64,000 bases of DNA from Sinotaia quadrata (lineage: Eukaryota > Mollusca > Gastropoda > Architaenioglossa > Viviparidae): the NCBI GenBank assembly GCA_028829895.1, contig CM054179.1:73907544-73971543 (forward strand), given 5' to 3'. The position numbers and the translations under genes are program-made. Below the pieces are notes generated by a model. That model was given only the letters and a program-made list of their open reading frames with translations, was not told the DNA's origin and searched no databases. This document shows, piece after piece, positions 59,494 through 64,000 of this stretch; positions within the stretch are counted from its first letter, which is position 1, and each line of letters starts with the position of its first letter.

Positions 59494-60605
59494 TTCTCAC
59501 ACATGGTTTTATGATGGCAACAGCTAGCATTGAACCTGCAGAATATGAGTGTCCAGTATGTAATGACTACTTCAAAAAGCCAAAACTTCTGTTGTGTGGC
59601 CATGTTCTTTGCCGTGATTGCCTTTTTTCTTGGTTGCAGTCTAACAAGGAGGCTTTGTGTCCTCTGTGTCGATGTTCCATGATAAATGCACAGGTGAAGG
59701 CAGTAAATAGTTTGGGAGATATGGTGGATATGCTTCCTGATGATGTTGCTATGGAGGCACTTGTAGAGAGTGCAAAGATCATTAACACCAACCATATATG
59801 CTTTCTTCATGCAGACAAAGCTGCTGTAGCAATATGCTTACAGTGCCGAGAGTCATATTGTCAGAATTGTTCTGAACCTCATAAGAAGTCTTCTGCAACA
59901 CGTCATCACCATGTCGAAGATCTTTCTACATTGACTGCTGAAAAGCTAGCTGCCAATCGTCATGCAGTGTGCACAACTCATGGTGACAAAACAGCAGAAC
60001 TTTTCTGTTCCACTCATCACATCCCTATTTGTCAAATGTGTGCTTTGCTAGAACATCATGACTGTTGTGACCTTTTGGACCTAAAGAAAAGAGCAGATGT
60101 GGCCCGAGGACAGCTTGAACAGCTCTTGGCCAATTTAACCAGTGCAGAGTTATCTCTGAAGGAATCCACAAGCAAATTAGACCAAATAGAGTCAAATTTA
60201 GAGAAAAATACACAGACTGTGACCCACAGCTTAGAAGAAACACAAAATTATTTGCAGCGTCTTGCTAAAATATGTAACCAACGTATTGCAGAGGTTTACA
60301 AATCAAATTCAGAGAACAAGAATAAGATACGGATTGCAAAAGAAGACCTGCTCAAGCGACTTGGGAAAGCAGTATCACACAAGCTAGTAGTAAAACGTGT
60401 GCAGCAAACAATTTCTGGGTCTGAACTATTCGACATTACAACCAAACTTAAAGCATGTATTGGTGATCTTGTCTTGGATGCCACTTTGCCAGCAGACTTG
60501 GAGTCTTTTACTGTACCAGGGTTCACTTTTGATGTGAAGGTACTGGCAAATCTTGAGGATGACCTTAGTCATTTTGGGTCATTGCCTACTTCAGTGACAA
60601 AACAG
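59494..60605 (+). CDS. TRIM-type E3 ubiquitin ligase, RING/B-box/coiled-coil exon
   Basis: One large exon after acceptor 'ttatcaacag' has ATG at 59511 and 59514. I take 59514 (MATASIEPAEYECPVC), giving 364 codons to the donor 'gtataa' after 60605, phase 0. Residues 13-52 form a C3HC4 RING (C13, C16, C28, H30, C33, C36, C49, C52). Two B-boxes follow at about residues 99-142 (CFLH...CLQC...CQNC...HHH) and about 158-192 (CTTH...CSTH...CQMC...HH). A coiled coil runs over about residues 195-300 (QLEQLLANLTSAEL and later heptads). In the family the RING transfers ubiquitin and the coiled coil dimerises. Any C-terminal domain (NHL, SPRY or other) lies in later exons not found here. The frame is intact with no stop. 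It sits between eIF4G-like exons on the same strand. Confidence 0.92.
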
Positions 60606-63601
60606 GTATAATTTTCTACTTTTATATAAACAAATCTGTTTATAAAGACTGAAAGGGTTTATTAAATGGTAATTTTAGTTTTTAAAAGTCCAATAGATTG
60701 GTTTATCTAGCAAGTTTAACAGCAACTTGATAACCTTTAAAGTAAAATTTGACAAAAATATTCACAGTGAACCCCTGTTTCTAATAATTGCTATGCCTCT
60801 GAATAAGAGTTAACTGACATTATCAGTTTCAGAAGAAATGGCTGCTTACCTTATTTATTGTCATGGCACATAATGACATATGGTTAATGTTGTCCATAGT
60901 TATTTGATTTAATAAATGCAAATTCAGTTACAACATTGGCATATTAAAAACATTATCAAAAACTGACATTAAAATAATAAAAAGAATGTAACGGGTTACA
61001 ATGTTTTTACAGTTTGACAACATTGCATTGTCACTTTTCTCTAATGTTAATGAACATTATTCACTTAGGGGCTGACCATTTACTATTTATGCATGAAGAG
61101 TATAGGTGGGATTGAAGTTTTTAATTGTCTATAATTTGGGGGGATGTATTGTAAGACAAAATAGTACATACATACCAAAGATATTGAATATATTTAGTGT
61201 ACCATCTAGTTTATCAAGTGCTTGATAATATACTTGAGAGAGGTGAAGCTGCAAATACTCATTTGCATGGAATCATTTCCTTCTTATCATGATTTATTCT
61301 AAGTGTTTGTTCATAAAGGATGAAAAGAATTAAACCACACGTAAACAGAGCACAACCTTTCAAAAAATCTGATTGACAGTCACCTGCAGACAATTATTAT
61401 CTAAAACTATACAGTATGTAATCTTGCCACTTAAGTATTTGGCAGTATTGTAATAAATAATGTTTTTGTAACATTAACATTTTGAACTCATATTTTATAT
61501 TTTAATCAAGTTTTAGTAACACTAAGAGAACAATCTTCTAGGGCCTAAAAAGAGGATTGAAATTATGGACAATCCGACATTAAATAAAAGTAGTTTCAGT
61601 CAACTTTATAATTTTGTAAGTGCTGTTGGGCTCTATCTTCCTTATATTGAGAGAGATTTTTATTTTAACTTATGTTTTTTGAATTTTTCTCACCAATTCA
61701 ACTTTTAAACCTCCCAAATAATTTACCACTCATCAGAAAGAGAAATCTGAAGCTTTGTCATTAACTCTTTCACCTCAAAAACATCCTTAACTCATTCATG
61801 GCCATTGCATGCTAAATACACAGACAGTGGCTTTCAGCCATGCTTACTAAATATACAGACAAAATTTGTAGATTATTTGTATTTTTGCTGCAGTTTGTGC
61901 TAAATACAGACAGTAGCTTGTAAATTACTTGTATTTCTGCTGCCCTGCATGCTAAATAACAATTAACAGTCAGTAACTTGTAAATTATTTGTATTTCTGC
62001 TGCCATGCATGTTAGTAATGTTACACAGATGGTGGCTTGTAGATTACTTGTATTTTCTGATGAATATTTTAAGAATTTCAGCACAATTTATTATTTGTGT
62101 TAATTTAGTATTTTAATTTTTATTCTTTCTGTTGACAAAATGTCTGAAATTAATAAATCTATATTAGATGTCCAGTCATATCTGTAGAAAGCTGAACTTG
62201 AATTTGTTCCCAAAATAATTGTTTGTGATTTAGTGTTTATTAAAGTAATTAAGGATTTATTGCTCATTGCATCCCACAGTATTAATTATTTTACAGTCTT
62301 TTTGAGTACAGGTCCAGAAGTAAACTTATCCAGACAACAAATGCTTAATTCTGACTTTTCACAAGTACTAGCATCTCCATTTCATGGTGTATTTTCATAT
62401 TTTACTGCATTTATCCTGGAAACACATAACATCCAAGATACTTGCAGTTTTGCACTCTATTGTTATTCTCCAAGCTGGATAAAATGTATTCTTTAATCTT
62501 AAATTTTGCCCATGCCCCAAAATTTCAATACACTTGGTATGTTTAAGGATTTATTGCCAAAAACTGTAGACAAAATAATTTGAGATATAATCACTGTGAT
62601 GATAATATCATACTCCTAAGTCATACTCCTAGACAAAGTTTTAGTCACAGGAACAAACTTTAGTTTGGACAATATCTTTTCACATAGTCCAATTATAATA
62701 TGATTTAGTTTGGAGAAAAGTTCATAACAACTAAACAAGTGTCCATATTACAAATTCATCGTAGATACTGACTTCTTAGCTTTTGCTCTACTATACTGGG
62801 ACAGAGACCTCTATCAGTTCAGTAAATGAATTCTCAGCTATTTCAATGTCATGATTATAGATTTTCTAGGTCTAGATATTACAAGTTCCTGTAGCTAATG
62901 ACTATTTTTAATGGTGTGAGAAAACAGACTTAAAGCAAGAATGATTATTGAATCCATCAAAATCTGTATCAATTTTAAAGGGCATGAGTATCTTGACAAA
63001 TACTTCTCTTTCTGATCTTTTAGACAATCACATCTGCTTATATTTGACTGAATGAACAGAATTTTACATTGTGAGTGATAGATTATCATTATTATCAATG
63101 TTAGTTTATTGAAAAGAAAATGTTTTCCATTTGTTGGCAATATACTCTCATTATTTGATCTTTTGTATTTTCAACATTACTATAAAGCAAAAAGCAAGTT
63201 ATCAGTTTTTGCTGCTTTATATATTGTAATTTGTATATATCATATTTGTTTAGTTATATTATCTCTAGTTGTCTTAAGCATTGAAGTAGTTTATATGTTT
63301 ATTATTAATTGTATGGTTCTTAAAGTTATTAAAGAATAAACACTTTGTAAGTCACCACCACCACCATTTTAATCATCATTTAAAAAATTTATTATTATGA
63401 AATATGCATGTATTTATTTTGTTTGCTTATATTCAATAAATCAATTCCATTTTTAGACTTAGTTATCTTTTTGAAAATGTCTGGAACTTGAACAGTAGAA
63501 TTTGGCTATTTACTGATGTCACTATTTGGTGGTCAAATGAAGACAAATAGTATGCTTTTTTCTTCTTATAAAAACAAAAAACAAACAAACCCAACAACAT
63601 A
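60606..63601. other. Intron of the TRIM gene and/or intergenic DNA
   Basis: It begins with a GT donor. No further TRIM exon is recognised. It includes the tandem repeat at 61800-62080; a C-terminal exon could still be hidden, since none of the open frames resemble NHL or SPRY domains. Confidence 0.55.
61800..62080. repeat. About 67-bp tandem repeat, 4 diverged units
   Basis: Each unit carries 'cttgtaaatta.ttgtatttctgctgcc' or a variant followed by 'atgctaaata'. Units sit near 61810, 61863, 61914 and 61978, with a partial one near 62035. Confidence 0.8.
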
Positions 63602-63784
63602 AACCAGACATACTATGTTCAGGATCTAAGAAGCCAGCCACAAATGACTGGAAATGGAGGAAGTGGCAATGCTGTCTTCATCAATACCATGCCTTATCAG
63701 ATGCCATCACCAGCAACAATCACAACTCCTCAAGTACAAATTACTCCACAAGTGCTGATTACTCCACAGTCAAGTCAGTTTATG
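63602..63784 (+). CDS. Duplicate of eIF4G-like exon 28238 (second gene copy)
   Basis: The open frame is NQTYYVQDLRSQPQMTGNGG...FINTMPYQMPS...ITTPQVQITPQ...ITPQSSQFM, then GTAATC. It aligns with the exon at 28238-28393 codon by codon, with about nine extra residues in two places and many synonymous and conservative changes, so it has diverged under constraint. No stop or frameshift is present. Upstream DNA is A-rich without a pyrimidine tract; the aligned start (63602) has no AG before it, though 'accag' at 63603-63607 could serve as acceptor two codons later. Intron flanks do not resemble those of 28238, so the duplication is old. Partner exons would lie beyond the window. Confidence 0.72.
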
Positions 63785-64000
63785 GTAATCATTTTCACAG
63801 TTTCAACTTCTGTTAATATATGAAAGTTACAAAAAATCTGTGGCTCATATCACTCTTAAGAGACCCTAGAACTCAGCATGCCATCCTTTTCACCAATCAT
63901 AACTGGCTAAAATTAATATTAGTAAAAATTAAACAGAATCTTCTTTTGATAATGTATGAGTTAGAAAATTTTACTATAATGTGTGTGTGTGTGTGCATAT
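63785..64000. other. Intron sequence at window edge
   Basis: Non-coding sequence follows the GTAATC donor. A TG microsatellite starts near 63981 and is cut by the window end. Confidence 0.6.

Noticed and set aside
1..64000. CRISPR arrays, bacterial operons, tRNA or rRNA genes
   Set aside because: The tandem arrays have no unique spacers and lie in introns or transposons. I saw no tRNA-like cloverleaf or rRNA core sequence, and the gene structure is eukaryotic.

Overview
This is animal nuclear DNA. It is strongly AT-rich, has GT-AG introns of many kilobases, many microsatellites and minisatellites, and a dense layer of decayed transposons. Recognisable coding sequence is only a few percent of the window. 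The gene set (eIF4G, a RING/B-box TRIM protein) with gypsy-type LTR and hAT elements and long introns suits a lophotrochozoan, most likely a mollusc. The phylum is an inference and was not tested.

Host genes. A plus-strand eIF4G-type translation-initiation-factor gene (N-terminal half) runs through small in-phase exons at 7444-7493 (candidate), 16858-16956, 18743-18790, 28238-28393 and 30361-30672. It reaches an exon at 42812 whose reading frame is broken twice. A diverged second copy of the 28238 exon lies at 63602-63784, near the right edge. On the opposite strand, near the left edge (4110-4247), is one intact exon of the eIF4G MIF4G domain. The window therefore holds pieces of at least two, probably three, eIF4G-like copies. 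Between the broken exon and the second exon copy is one intact large coding exon of a TRIM protein (59494-60605: RING, two B-boxes, coiled coil), with a splice donor leading downstream.

Mobile elements. (1) A degenerate Ty3/gypsy-type pol at about 52430-54902 has integrase BEFORE reverse transcriptase, the unusual order of Gmr1-like elements. It is interrupted by a solo LTR (50662-52342, target duplication GACAA) and by a hAT deletion derivative (52775-53573, 8-bp duplication). It ends exactly where a long LTR-like unit begins (54903-57099); a relative of that unit is at 25428-27301 and a fragment at 40390-40811. (2) A non-coding LTR element on the minus strand, 35892-39425, has a tRNA-Ser-type primer binding site and TACA duplications; a diverged LTR of the same family is at 43834-45079. 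(3) A solo LTR at 32747-34619 has CATAC duplications. (4) hAT-type non-autonomous elements at 20074-21529 and 22025-22173 have 8-bp duplications. (5) Two broken hAT-like transposase genes lie at about 45840-46340 and 47590-49075. (6) Two inverted copies of one repeat family lie 38 kb apart (3172-3830 and 41150-41775).

Minisatellites (units of 48, about 50, 66, about 67, 71, 88 and 118 bp) occur in introns and inside transposons. Everything else is AT-rich intron or intergenic DNA in which I see no gene. The host genes show no visible operon or joint function; their association is positional.
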